From Bradyrhizobium sp. 149 (GTDB taxonomy: Bacteria > Pseudomonadota > Alphaproteobacteria > Rhizobiales > Xanthobacteraceae), in assembly GCF_023073915.1 (NCBI RefSeq), contig NZ_JADPKK010000019.1:434001-498000 (forward strand): DNA of 64,000 nt, read 5' to 3'. Both the position numbers and the translations under genes were made by a program. Of this stretch, positions 32,523 to 39,797 are shown in pieces. The notes below the pieces were generated by a model, which had not been told where the DNA came from, ran no database searches, and saw only the letters and a program-made list of their open reading frames with translations. Each line of letters begins with the position of its first letter. Positions within the stretch are counted from its first letter, which is position 1.

Positions 32523-33344
32523 CTAGCTCATGGCTGCTGCCATTTGTCGGAGCCGCTCGGCCGTGCGCTCGTCGGCCGGGAAGAAGGTTTCCAGCGCTAG
32601 CTCCGACAGCGTGATGTCGACCGGCGTACCGAACACCATGGTGGTGGAGAAGAAACTTAGGATCTCCCCGTCGTGGCGCAGCTTGAACGGGATCGCGACA
32701 TTGTCGCTCGACAGGGGCGCCGCGCGCGCCGGGATCGGATAGCTCTTCAGGTCGTTGTAGAGCTTGATCAGCTCGGGATCGGCCGTCGCCTCGCATTGCC
32801 GGTGCAGCCGCTCCAAAAGATGCCCGCACCATTCCGCGAGATTGACCGTGCGCGGCGCCAGCGCCTCCGGATGGAAGGCGAGCCGCAGCACGTTGAAGGG
32901 CTGGCCGAGCAGCCGTTGCGGAATGCCGGCGAGCAGCGGCGCCAGCATGCGATTGGCCGAGACCAGATTCCAGTGCCGGTCATAGGCCAGCGCCGGATTG
33001 GGCTCATGCGCCCTGAGGACGAGGTCGATCGCCTGGCGGGCTGATTTCAAGGCGGGATCCTCCAGCGGCCGCTGCGGAAAGGCCGGGGCATATCCGGCGG
33101 CGACCAGCAGCACGTTGCGTTCGCGCAAGGGCACGTCGAGGCGCTCGGCGAGTCTGAGCACCATGTCACGCGACGGTGCGGCGCGGCCGGTCTCTACGAA
33201 GCTCAAATGCCGCGCCGAGATTTCGGCCTCTCCGGCGAGATCGAGCTGGCTCATGCGGCGGCGCTGCCGCCACTCGCGCAGATGGTCGCCGATATGGACC
33301 GGCTGGCTGCGTTCGGCCTGTGCCGTGGATGCATGTGCGTTCAT
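32523..33344 (-). CDS. XRE-family transcription regulator with MmyB-like ligand domain
   Basis: 273 residues. HTH at about 18-75 (IGDHLREWRQRRRMSQLDLA, then ISARHLSFVETGRAAPSRDM). The C-terminal MmyB-type domain has PALAYDRHWNLVSANRML, FNVLRLAFHPE and DGEILSFFSTTMVFGTPVDI. Members bind small hydrophobic ligands such as fatty acids. It is divergent from two small genes (33446, 33723), and the 100-bp gap contains two inverted repeats, so it probably controls them and itself. Confidence 0.87.
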   Translation of the reverse strand: MNAHASTAQAERSQPVHIGDHLREWRQRRRMSQLDLAGEAEISARHLSFVETGRAAPSRDMVLRLAERLDVPLRERNVLLVAAGYAPAFPQRPLEDPALKSARQAIDLVLRAHEPNPALAYDRHWNLVSANRMLAPLLAGIPQRLLGQPFNVLRLAFHPEALAPRTVNLAEWCGHLLERLHRQCEATADPELIKLYNDLKSYPIPARAAPLSSDNVAIPFKLRHDGEILSFFSTTMVFGTPVDITLSELALETFFPADERTAERLRQMAAAMS

Positions 33345-33360
33345 GGTCGAAAACCTAGCA

Positions 33361-33396
33361 CGCAGATTTCTGCGCTTCCATTACGTCGAAGGTAAT
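33361..33396. promoter_or_regulatory. Two inverted repeats between the XRE gene and its divergent neighbour
   Basis: CGCAGA-TT-TCTGCG at 33361-33374 and ATTAC-N7-GTAAT at 33380-33396. Both lie 17-52 bp upstream of the regulator ATG and 50-85 bp upstream of the divergent gene. Either could be the operator of the XRE regulator. Confidence 0.45.
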
Positions 33397-33445
33397 CGAA
33401 TTGGGCCTCGGGCCGGCACATCTTCGGTCGCAACAGGAGACGACC

Positions 33446-33688
33446 ATGATCGCTTTACTGCTCTACCGCACCGTCACAGACCACCTCCTGCCGCGAGTCC
33501 TGCCCTGGGCCACGGCGCTCGCAACCCGGATGCTGGCGCGCAGCCTCAACATGCCGGAGCCGCTGGTGCATTCGACCGGCGACTATGTCGTCGCGCAGGT
33601 CGCAGCTTTCGAGCACGGCCTCGGCAGGAGCCTCTGCCCGTTCCGCCTCGCCCGCCTGCTCCGCGCCTGGTGGCGCGGAGGGAACTGA
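33446..33688 (+). CDS. Small hypothetical protein (80 aa)
   Basis: MIALLLYRTVTDHLLPRVLP start, then LARSLNMPEPLVHSTGDYVV, and a C-terminal basic helix (RLARLLRAWWRGGN). GGAG seven bases upstream of ATG 33446. Weakly hydrophobic, one possible amphipathic membrane helix. No family recognised. Divergent from the XRE regulator and 34 bp upstream of the membrane protein gene, so probably co-regulated. Confidence 0.6.
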   Translation: MIALLLYRTVTDHLLPRVLPWATALATRMLARSLNMPEPLVHSTGDYVVAQVAAFEHGLGRSLCPFRLARLLRAWWRGGN

Positions 33689-33722
33689 CTTTTCCCTGAG
33701 TCCAACCCACATGGAGACCACG

Positions 33723-34121
33723 ATGATCGACGCATCCACCTTGCTCCGCCGCGCGCTGCTTGCCGACGCAATCTTTAGCGGCATCGCCGCCCTTGGCTTC
33801 ACCTTCGGTGCCAGCGCGTTCGCGTCGCTGTTCAACCTGCCCGAAGCGCTGCTGCGGGAGACCGGCCTGTTCCTGATCGCCTACGCCGCACTCGTCGGCT
33901 GGCTTGCCTCACGCGCCTCCGTGGCAAAGCCGCTCGTGCTGCTGGTCGTGGTCGGCAACGCGGCCTGGACAGTCGGCAGCATCGCGCTGCTGCTCTCGGG
34001 CGCGGTGTCGCCGAACATCAGCGGTGAGCTCATGGTCGTGGCGCAGGCGATCGCGACCGGCGTGTTTGCCGAGCTGCAATATGTAGGATTGCGCAGGAGC
34101 GGGAGTGCGGTGGCGGCCTGA
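33723..34121 (+). CDS. Small four-helix membrane protein (132 aa)
   Basis: Helices at about 8-33 (ADAIFSGIAALGFTFGASAF), 48-66 (LFLIAYAALVGWLA), 72-95 (PLVLLVVVGNAAWTVGSIAL) and 100-122. Typical of uncharacterised inner-membrane proteins of DoxX-like size, though no DoxX motif is evident. Second gene downstream of the XRE regulator's divergent promoter. Function unknown. Confidence 0.65.
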   Translation: MIDASTLLRRALLADAIFSGIAALGFTFGASAFASLFNLPEALLRETGLFLIAYAALVGWLASRASVAKPLVLLVVVGNAAWTVGSIALLLSGAVSPNISGELMVVAQAIATGVFAELQYVGLRRSGSAVAA

Positions 34122-34139
34122 GGCTTACCGCTGCGAGTC

Positions 34140-34240
34140 GTCGCCCGGTCTAACCGGGCGACCCAGCATTCCAGAGGCAGCGGACGTATGCGGACAGGCT
34201 GCGGCGTACTGGATGCCCCGGTCAACCCGGAGTATGACAG
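34140..34240. repeat. Dispersed extragenic palindrome-type repeat
   Basis: Contains a perfect hairpin GTCGCCCGGT-CTA-ACCGGGCGAC (34140-34162) and ends with CTGGATGCCCCGGTCAACCC near 34210-34229, a wording familiar from repeated intergenic elements in Bradyrhizobium. It sits between the membrane gene (plus) and the SET gene (minus) and may also terminate them. Confidence 0.5.
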
Positions 34241-34258
34241 CGGAGCCAGAGGCACAAG

Positions 34259-34819
34259 CTAGGCCCGTGCGCGGCCGTTTGCCTTGCCGATGGCATGGCC
34301 GTTGAGCTTCTTCTTTTTGGCGCCTTTGGCGCCCGCCTTCTCGGCCTTGCGTTCCGCCCGCGCCTTCACCTTGGCACGCTCGACCCGTGCTTCGGCGCGC
34401 AGTTTCTTGCGCTTCTTCTCGCAAGAATCGCACTTGCACCCGATCGGCTTCAGATAGGCTTTGAAATAATCGGTACCGTAGTCGTAGTTGATCTCCTCGC
34501 CCGGCTCGATGTTCTTGATGGCGCGGATGAAGACCTTGCGCTCGCGCGGCCGCACGTCGGATTCGGCGTTGGGCCGGCACGAATGGTTGATGTAGCGCGC
34601 GAGGTTCTTGCGCACCGAGCCGTCGATGGTCCAGCGGCCGTTGAGCTCGAACAGGTATTTGTTCTCGATGTCATCCTGCTCGGGAATCCGGGAGTCCAGG
34701 ATCGGTCCGTGATAACGGATGATCCGGGTGCCCTTCTTGATCGGCTTGGTGGCGAAAAGGCCGAGCCCGGTTTTCGAGCGGCCGACGCGATAAGGTTTGT
34801 TCGACGAGGTGGCTGGCAT
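34259..34819 (-). CDS. SET-domain protein, putative protein-lysine methyltransferase
   Basis: 186 residues. The compact SET domain covers about 8-133: GRSKTGLGLFATKPIKKGTR, RYINHSCRPNAES (SAM-binding NHSC at 78-81), VFIRAIKNIEPGEEINYDYG (catalytic Tyr region), and post-SET-like CKCDSCEKK (Cys128, 130, 133). The Lys/Ala/Arg-rich tail (136-186, for example KAEKAGAKGAKKKK) resembles histone-H1-like DNA-binding tails. ATG 34819 chosen; a GTG at 34825 is in frame. Targets unknown; ribosomal or nucleoid proteins are possible. Confidence 0.87.
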   Translation of the reverse strand: MPATSSNKPYRVGRSKTGLGLFATKPIKKGTRIIRYHGPILDSRIPEQDDIENKYLFELNGRWTIDGSVRKNLARYINHSCRPNAESDVRPRERKVFIRAIKNIEPGEEINYDYGTDYFKAYLKPIGCKCDSCEKKRKKLRAEARVERAKVKARAERKAEKAGAKGAKKKKLNGHAIGKANGRARA

Positions 34820-34984
34820 GATCACGAGAAACGAGGACGCGAACGAGGCTGAAATAGCCCAAGCGAAGCCGCTCTTCTAGAACGATTCCGCGCCGCTGTC
34901 AGGTGTCTGTCGCTCCTGTTTGAACCTTGCCCACAATCAAGACGTCTGATGGTACGAAGTTCCCGCTCGATCAAAGGCGCCGTC

Positions 34985-35590
34985 ATGATCCGCATCACCA
35001 TTGCAAGCCTGGCCATGTTGCTGATGTGCAGCGGTCTGGACCGCGCCGACGCCCAATCCGTGGGCAGCAAATATACCTCGACGGCCCCGAAGGATTGCCG
35101 CCAAGTCGGCAAGGCCAGTGAACTCGACGGCAGCACCACGCGGGCCTGCAAGGGCGAGGATGGACTCGTGGTCCTGATCGCCGAGGACGATCTTCGCGAG
35201 GTTGTCTCCGTCGGCCGCAATCGCAAGGCCGCGGCCGAGGAACCGGCGGCAAAAGTCTGGTTCGCTCCGTTCAACTCATCCGGGACCACCGTCGAATGGC
35301 GCACGGCGGCCGCCAAGCCGTTTGCGATGATCCAGCGCTGGCACATCGCCGATGGCACCGATCCCGACAAGCAGGGGCGGCCGAACACCAAGGCCATGCT
35401 CAGCGTGACCCGGCTGCCGCCCGGCCCTGTCTGCCACGTCGCCTATGTCGACGCGATCGCCAACCCGAACAGTAATGAGCTCGCGCGCAAGGCCGCTGAC
35501 GAGTCCGCCCGCGGCTTTACCTGCGGTAAGGACAAGGTGAAGATCGTTGGTGCCAGCGGCCGCGCGGTCAAGCTCGCGACGATCCGGTAG
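34985..35590 (+). CDS. Exported hypothetical protein (201 aa)
   Basis: Signal peptide (IRITIASLAMLLMCSGLDRA, cleavage near ADA-QSV), then KYTSTAPKDCRQVGKASELD, GTTVEWRTAAAKPFAMIQRW, LPPGPVCHVAYVDAIANPNS, ARGFTCGKDKVKIVG. Three or four cysteines may pair. Typical periplasmic protein of Bradyrhizobium of unknown role. ATG 34985 places the signal at the start; the frame is open to 34949. Confidence 0.65.
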   Translation: MIRITIASLAMLLMCSGLDRADAQSVGSKYTSTAPKDCRQVGKASELDGSTTRACKGEDGLVVLIAEDDLREVVSVGRNRKAAAEEPAAKVWFAPFNSSGTTVEWRTAAAKPFAMIQRWHIADGTDPDKQGRPNTKAMLSVTRLPPGPVCHVAYVDAIANPNSNELARKAADESARGFTCGKDKVKIVGASGRAVKLATIR

Positions 35591-35608
35591 GCGCTCGCTG
35601 GCAATCGA

Positions 35609-36358
35609 TCAAGGAGCCGGCGGCTTCCCCGTCACGGGCGACATCAGCATCGCTTCGAGCAGGCGTTCGGGAGTCGTCCCCTCGGGCAGGCGCCCCAGAA
35701 TATCCTCCAGCCGCCCATCGAGCAGCAGCATGGTAAAACCGTGCACCATCGACCAGGCGCGCGCGATCGCGGCGCCCTGATTGAGCGTCAGCGCGTCCCC
35801 GCTGATCTGCTCCTGCCGCATCATGCCGACGGCATTGGCGAGCCCGGCAAAGGACGCCTCGGCCGCCTCGTGCAGCGACGGCCTGGAATAGTCGAGGCGC
35901 TCGGTGCGGAACATGATGCCGTACATGCCGGGATGAGCCTGGGCATAGGCGACATATGCTTTCGGCCGCGCCAGCGCGCGCTCGAGCGGCGTGGTGGCGC
36001 TGTCACAGGACGACGCCATCGCCGCATTGAACTGGCGGAAGCCGACGGCCGCGAGCTCACTGAGAAGCCCGGTGAGGTCGCCGAAATGATGGGTGGGGGC
36101 GGCATGCGAGACGCCTGCCTCGCGCGCCACCGCGCGCAAGGTCAGGCCGGCGAGCCCGTCGCGCTCCAGCACCCGTTCGGCGGCCTGGAGCAACGCCTCG
36201 CGTAGCGCGCCGTGGTGATAGGGCGCCTCGGTCTTGACGCTCGATGTGCGGCGCACGGAACGGGGCGGCGTACCCGCTGCCGACGATGTCTTCCGCGAAG
36301 TGCGTGCGCGCCGCGGGGATTCGGTCCTGGTTTCGCTCTTGGTTTCGCTCTTGCCCAT
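35609..36358 (-). CDS. TetR-family repressor with an unusual basic N-terminal tail
   Basis: 249 residues. A Ser/Arg/Lys-rich tail of about 45 residues precedes the TetR HTH (YHHGALREALLQAAERVLER, LTLRAVAREAGVSHAAPTHH). The ligand domain looks like the WHG type (AHPGMYGIMFRTERLDYSRP). ATG 36358 (a TTG lies at 36364). It is divergent from the carotenoid oxygenase gene; operator-like ATCTTTAC/GTAAAGAT sites lie between them, and the same sites recur at 38148-38218, so these genes are its likely targets and it is probably self-regulated. Confidence 0.88.
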   Translation of the reverse strand: MGKSETKSETRTESPRRARTSRKTSSAAGTPPRSVRRTSSVKTEAPYHHGALREALLQAAERVLERDGLAGLTLRAVAREAGVSHAAPTHHFGDLTGLLSELAAVGFRQFNAAMASSCDSATTPLERALARPKAYVAYAQAHPGMYGIMFRTERLDYSRPSLHEAAEASFAGLANAVGMMRQEQISGDALTLNQGAAIARAWSMVHGFTMLLLDGRLEDILGRLPEGTTPERLLEAMLMSPVTGKPPAP

Positions 36359-36377
36359 GGCCAAGCTATAGGACGCA

Positions 36378-36449
36378 ATATTGACACTGTAAAGATTTCA
36401 CTTGACTACCGCGACGATCAGCACTACCTGATCTTTACGATGTAAAGAT
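36378..36449 (+). promoter_or_regulatory. Promoter with two TetR-type operators (copy 1)
   Basis: O2 is perfect: ATCTTTAC-GAT-GTAAAGAT at 36431-36449. O1 is imperfect: ATATTGAC-ACT-GTAAAGAT at 36378-36396. Between them is a promoter: TTGACT (36402-36407), 17-base spacer, TACCTG (36425-36430), with O2 directly after the -10. Operator centres are 53 bp apart, about five helical turns. O1 is about 20 bp upstream of the tetR start codon, and O2 is 15 bp before the oxygenase GTG. Confidence 0.8.
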
Positions 36450-36463
36450 AAAGGGCATACGCC

Positions 36464-37861
36464 GTGCAGCAGGACGCCATTGCCGAACGCCGCCACAACC
36501 TCGCGCCGATTCCATTCGAGGCTGACGCGCCCTTCCTCAAGGTCCTCGGCGAATTGCCGCGCGAGCTGAACGGCACGCTTTATCGCAACGGCCCCAATCC
36601 GCAGTTCGAGTCCCCCGGCGCACACTGGTTCGTTGGCGACGGCATGCTGCACGCCTTTCATCTCGAGAACGGTCGCGCCAGCTACCGCAACCGCTGGGTC
36701 CGCACGCCGAAATGGCTGGCCGAGCACGATGCCGGCCGTGCCTTGTTCGGCGGCTTCGGCCGCAAGCTGCCGGACGCCCCAGCGGGCCTCACCGACGGCG
36801 GCGCCGCGAATACCAACATCGTCTTTCATGCCGGCAAGCTGCTGGCGCTGGAAGAAGCGCATCTGCCGACCGAGATCGAGGCCGGCACGCTCGCAACGCG
36901 CGGCTATCACAATTATCAGGGCCGCGTCGCCGGCAGTTTCACGGCGCATCCGAAGATCGATCCGCTCACCGGCGAGCTGGTGTTCTTCGGCTACAATGCC
37001 GCGGGTCCGCTGACACCTGCCCTCTCCTACGGGTCGATCGACGCGTCCGGCAAGGCGACGCGCTTCGAACGGTTCGAGGCGCCCTATGCCAGCATGGTGC
37101 ACGACTTCATCGTGACCGAAAACCATGTGCTGTTTCCGATCCTGCCCATCACCGGCAGCATGGAGCGCGCGATGAGCGGACGGCCGCCCTATGCCTGGGA
37201 GCCCGACAAGGGCGCCTATGTCGGCGTGATGAAAGGCAACGGCACGGCGAAGGACATCGTCTGGTTTCGTGCTGAAGCTTGCTACGTCTTCCACGTCATG
37301 AATGCGTGGGAGGACGGTGACCGCATCATCGCCGATGTCATGCAGTTCGAGGAAGCGCCGCTGTTTCCGCATCCCGACGGTCGGCCGACCGATCCGGAGA
37401 AGTCGCGCGCCCGGCATTGCCGCTGGACGTTCGATCTCTCGGGGAATACCGACCGTTTCCAGCAGACTTATCTGGACGATCTCACCGGCGAATTCCCGCG
37501 CATCGACGACCGCCGCGCCGGATTGAAGAGCCGTCACGGCTGGTACGCCTGCGCCAATCCGAAGCTGCCGATGTTCGGCGCGCTATCCGGCATCGTCCAT
37601 GTCGACGGCAATGGAAAGCGCCTCGGCCACTATCTGCTGCCGACCGGCGACACCATTTCCGAGCCTGTGTTCGTCGAGCGGTCGAAGGATGCGCCTGAAG
37701 GCGATGGCTGGCTGCTGGCGGTGATCTGGCGCGCGCGGGAGAACCGCAGCGACCTCGCCGTGTTCAATGCCACCGATGTCGAGGCAGGGCCTGTCGCGCT
37801 GGTGCTGCTCGGCCACCGCGTGCCCGACGGTTTTCACGGCAATTGGGTCGGCGCGCAATAG
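36464..37861 (+). CDS. Carotenoid/stilbene cleavage oxygenase (RPE65 family)
   Basis: 465 residues, seven-bladed propeller family with a non-heme iron held by four histidines: His162 (FTAHPK), His213 (MVHDF), His277 (YVFHVMN), His458 (FHGNW). Other landmarks are LNGTLYRNGPNPQFESPGAH and HWFVGDGMLHAFHLENG. It cleaves a C=C bond with O2; a lignostilbene or apocarotenoid substrate is likely for bacterial members, but not decidable here. Start GTG 36464 with AAGGG upstream. First gene under the TetR operator; the next gene starts 37 bp after it. Confidence 0.92.
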   Translation: MQQDAIAERRHNLAPIPFEADAPFLKVLGELPRELNGTLYRNGPNPQFESPGAHWFVGDGMLHAFHLENGRASYRNRWVRTPKWLAEHDAGRALFGGFGRKLPDAPAGLTDGGAANTNIVFHAGKLLALEEAHLPTEIEAGTLATRGYHNYQGRVAGSFTAHPKIDPLTGELVFFGYNAAGPLTPALSYGSIDASGKATRFERFEAPYASMVHDFIVTENHVLFPILPITGSMERAMSGRPPYAWEPDKGAYVGVMKGNGTAKDIVWFRAEACYVFHVMNAWEDGDRIIADVMQFEEAPLFPHPDGRPTDPEKSRARHCRWTFDLSGNTDRFQQTYLDDLTGEFPRIDDRRAGLKSRHGWYACANPKLPMFGALSGIVHVDGNGKRLGHYLLPTGDTISEPVFVERSKDAPEGDGWLLAVIWRARENRSDLAVFNATDVEAGPVALVLLGHRVPDGFHGNWVGAQ

Positions 37862-37898
37862 CTCTCACCTCGTCATTCCGGATGGAAGGAGGTCTCCC

Positions 37899-38162
37899 AT
37901 GGATATGCACCCGATCACCACGGACTGTCTTGCCGTCCTCGCCCCGACCTGCGCCGCGCTCGCGCTCCAGACGGTCCGGCTGCGGCGGAGCAGACAGACC
38001 ATCTTCAACGGCGGCATCCTGCTCTCCTTAGGTCTTCTTGCCGCCGCAGCGCTGCCGACCTTCTCGCACCTACCCTGGGCGGAATTGGCCGACCAAGCGT
38101 CCGACCAAGCCGTTGCAGTACTTTCTGTTTTAGAGCTCACTTACGTCATTTTGACACTGTAA
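37899..38162 (+). CDS. Small membrane protein (87 aa) downstream of the oxygenase
   Basis: MDMHPITTDCLAVLAPTCAA start with a strong ribosome site AAGGAGG seven bases upstream of ATG 37899. Hydrophobic segments at about 11-26, 38-57 and 72-87. The stop codon TAA lies inside the repeated operator region (38148-38166), so the last residues are encoded by the regulatory repeat itself. This suggests the C-terminus was trimmed or extended when the second promoter copy arose. Unknown function. Confidence 0.6.
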   Translation: MDMHPITTDCLAVLAPTCAALALQTVRLRRSRQTIFNGGILLSLGLLAAAALPTFSHLPWAELADQASDQAVAVLSVLELTYVILTL

Positions 38163-38218
38163 AGATTTCACTTGACCAGGCGGCATCCTCTCGCTAGTTA
38201 TCTTTACATCGTAAAGAT
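38148..38218 (+). promoter_or_regulatory. Promoter with two TetR-type operators (copy 2)
   Basis: O1 ATTTTGAC-ACT-GTAAAGAT at 38148-38166; -35 TTGACC at 38172-38177; 17-base spacer; -10 TAGTTA at 38195-38200; perfect O2 ATCTTTAC-ATC-GTAAAGAT at 38200-38218. 26 bases (38151-38176) are identical to 36381-36406. Operator centres are 52 bp apart. It drives the pair of membrane genes at 38240 and 38828. Confidence 0.8.
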
Positions 38219-38239
38219 AAGGCCTGATCGAGGCAGACC

Positions 38240-38815
38240 ATGGCGATTTTCCTGATCCTCGCGCCCTACGGCGCCTACAGCTTCCTAATGCTGGTGACAT
38301 CGGTCACGATCAGCGTGTTCGTGGCCTCGGCAATCTGCCTCGCCACCGTCGCGATCGATGTCGCACGCGGCCGCACGGTGAAGATCCTGGCGATGGGCTC
38401 GGCGCTGCTATTCGCCGCAATCGGCCTCTACCTCACGCTGATCGATCCGGCGCTCGGCACGCTCGCTGTCAAGCTGTCGGTCGACATCGGCATCTTCGCA
38501 ATCTCGCTCGGCTCGATGCTGGTCCGCCGTCCCTTCACGCTGCAATACGCGCTCGAGTCCGTGCCGGCCGAGACCGCGGCGATGCCCGGCTTTCTCTATG
38601 CCAACTACGTCATCACCGCCGCATGGACAGCGGCTGCGCTGTTGATGGCGGCTGCCAATCTCGTGCTGCTTTATGTCCCCGGCCTGCCGCTCTGGTCGAG
38701 CCTTGCGGTCGCCTTCGCCGCCCGCAACAGCGCGATCTATTTCACAAAATGGTATCCCGAATATCGCCAGATCAAGTACGGTACGCCCGCCAGCGCAATG
38801 CCCCACACTCGCTGA
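38240..38815 (+). CDS. Six-helix membrane protein (191 aa)
   Basis: MAIFLILAPYGAYSFLMLVT, then helices through ISVFVASAICLATVAIDVA, AMGSALLFAAIGLYLTLI, LSVDIGIFAISLGSMLV, NYVITAAWTAAALLMAAANL and VLLYVPGLPLWSSL. A loop carries RRPFTLQYALESVPAETAAM. C-terminal NSAIYFTKWYPEYRQIKYG. No named family from memory. It begins 22 bp after O2, so it is the first gene of the second TetR-controlled unit. Confidence 0.7.
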   Translation: MAIFLILAPYGAYSFLMLVTSVTISVFVASAICLATVAIDVARGRTVKILAMGSALLFAAIGLYLTLIDPALGTLAVKLSVDIGIFAISLGSMLVRRPFTLQYALESVPAETAAMPGFLYANYVITAAWTAAALLMAAANLVLLYVPGLPLWSSLAVAFAARNSAIYFTKWYPEYRQIKYGTPASAMPHTR

Positions 38816-38827
38816 ACAGGATCGACG

Positions 38828-39382
38828 ATGAAGGACGTATTCGCCCGCCTCGCCTCTGACTTCCTTTCCGCCATCGTCTTCCTGGTCGTCTACCTCATCA
38901 CCGACAATGTCGTGCTGGCAACGTCGGTGGCGATTGCCGGTGCGATCGCGCAGGTGATCTACGCCAGCGTCAAGGGGCAGCAACTCAACTACATGACCTA
39001 TGCGAGCCTCGCACTCGTCGTCGTGCTGGGCACGGTCACGCTGCTGACCAACGATCCGCGCTTCATGCTGGCAAAACCCTCAATTGCGCATTTCGCGATC
39101 GGCGCCATCATGCTCAAGCGCGGCTGGATGCTGCGCTACATGCCGCCGATCGTCGTCGAGACCGTCCCGGAATATGTGACGGCAGCGGGCTATGTCTGGG
39201 CGGCGCTGATGTTCGTGATCGGCGTCGGCATGATCGCGGTAGCCTCCACAGGCGATCTGAAGCTGTGGGCGTTCTATCTCACGGTGGTCGCAGGCGGCGC
39301 CAAGATCCTCGCCTTTGCCGTGCAGTATGTCGTGCTTCGCCTCATCGTGACCAGCCGTCGGCGCGCCGCCGCCCGCGCCTAA
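38828..39382 (+). CDS. YciB/IspZ-like inner-membrane protein
   Basis: 184 residues with five or six helices. LSAIVFLVVYLITDNVVLAT, the TNDPRFMLAKPSIAHFAIGA segment (the NDPxFxxxKP hallmark of YciB/intracellular septation protein A), and LKRGWMLRYMPP are diagnostic. The family affects envelope and division in E. coli. Starts 12 bp after the preceding gene, so both form an operon. Tail ends RRRAAARA. Confidence 0.8.
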   Translation: MKDVFARLASDFLSAIVFLVVYLITDNVVLATSVAIAGAIAQVIYASVKGQQLNYMTYASLALVVVLGTVTLLTNDPRFMLAKPSIAHFAIGAIMLKRGWMLRYMPPIVVETVPEYVTAAGYVWAALMFVIGVGMIAVASTGDLKLWAFYLTVVAGGAKILAFAVQYVVLRLIVTSRRRAAARA

Positions 39383-39486
39383 ATGCCTCCAACGGAGCGT
39401 TAGGCAGCTGCTGCGAGTTGCGCTATACGCTCGGCCGGGACTGGCCCGCGGATCGTCGCGGTCCGCCGGCATCTTGGGAGACGCGA

Positions 39487-39783
39487 ATGGCCGTGGACGG
39501 CAACTGGACTCTGACCATGACGACGCCCATGGGCGAGCGCAAGGCGACGCTGAGCCTGACGGCCGCCGGCGGCACGCTTACGGGCACGCAGGGCGCGGAA
39601 GGCAATACCGCCGAGATCTTCGACGGCACTGTCTCCGGCGACGCCGTCAACTGGAAGGTCTCGATCACCAACCCGATGCCGTTGACGCTCGAATTCATTG
39701 GAACGGTCTCCGGCGACAGCATGAGCGGAGAAATGGGGATCGGCCCGATGGGCAGCTTCCCGTTCACCGGCACGCGCGCCTAA
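39487..39783 (+). CDS. Small beta-rich hypothetical protein (98 aa)
   Basis: MAVDGNWTLTMTTPMGERKA, then repeated short strands with Gly-Thr turns (GGTLTGTQGAEGNTAEIFDG, TVSGDAVNWKVSITNPMPLT, GTVSGDSMSGEMGIGPMG). No signal peptide. Looks like a small beta-barrel; similar proteins occur in rhizobia without assigned role. Followed 14 bp later by the SH3 pseudogene. Confidence 0.65.
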   Translation: MAVDGNWTLTMTTPMGERKATLSLTAAGGTLTGTQGAEGNTAEIFDGTVSGDAVNWKVSITNPMPLTLEFIGTVSGDSMSGEMGIGPMGSFPFTGTRA

Positions 39784-39797
39784 GACGCGCGGCAAAA

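Noticed and set aside
38200..38218. ATCTTTACATCGTAAAGAT read as a transcription terminator
   Set aside because: The stem is AT-rich and short, no T-run follows, and the same palindrome occurs at the matching place of another promoter, so an operator is the better reading.
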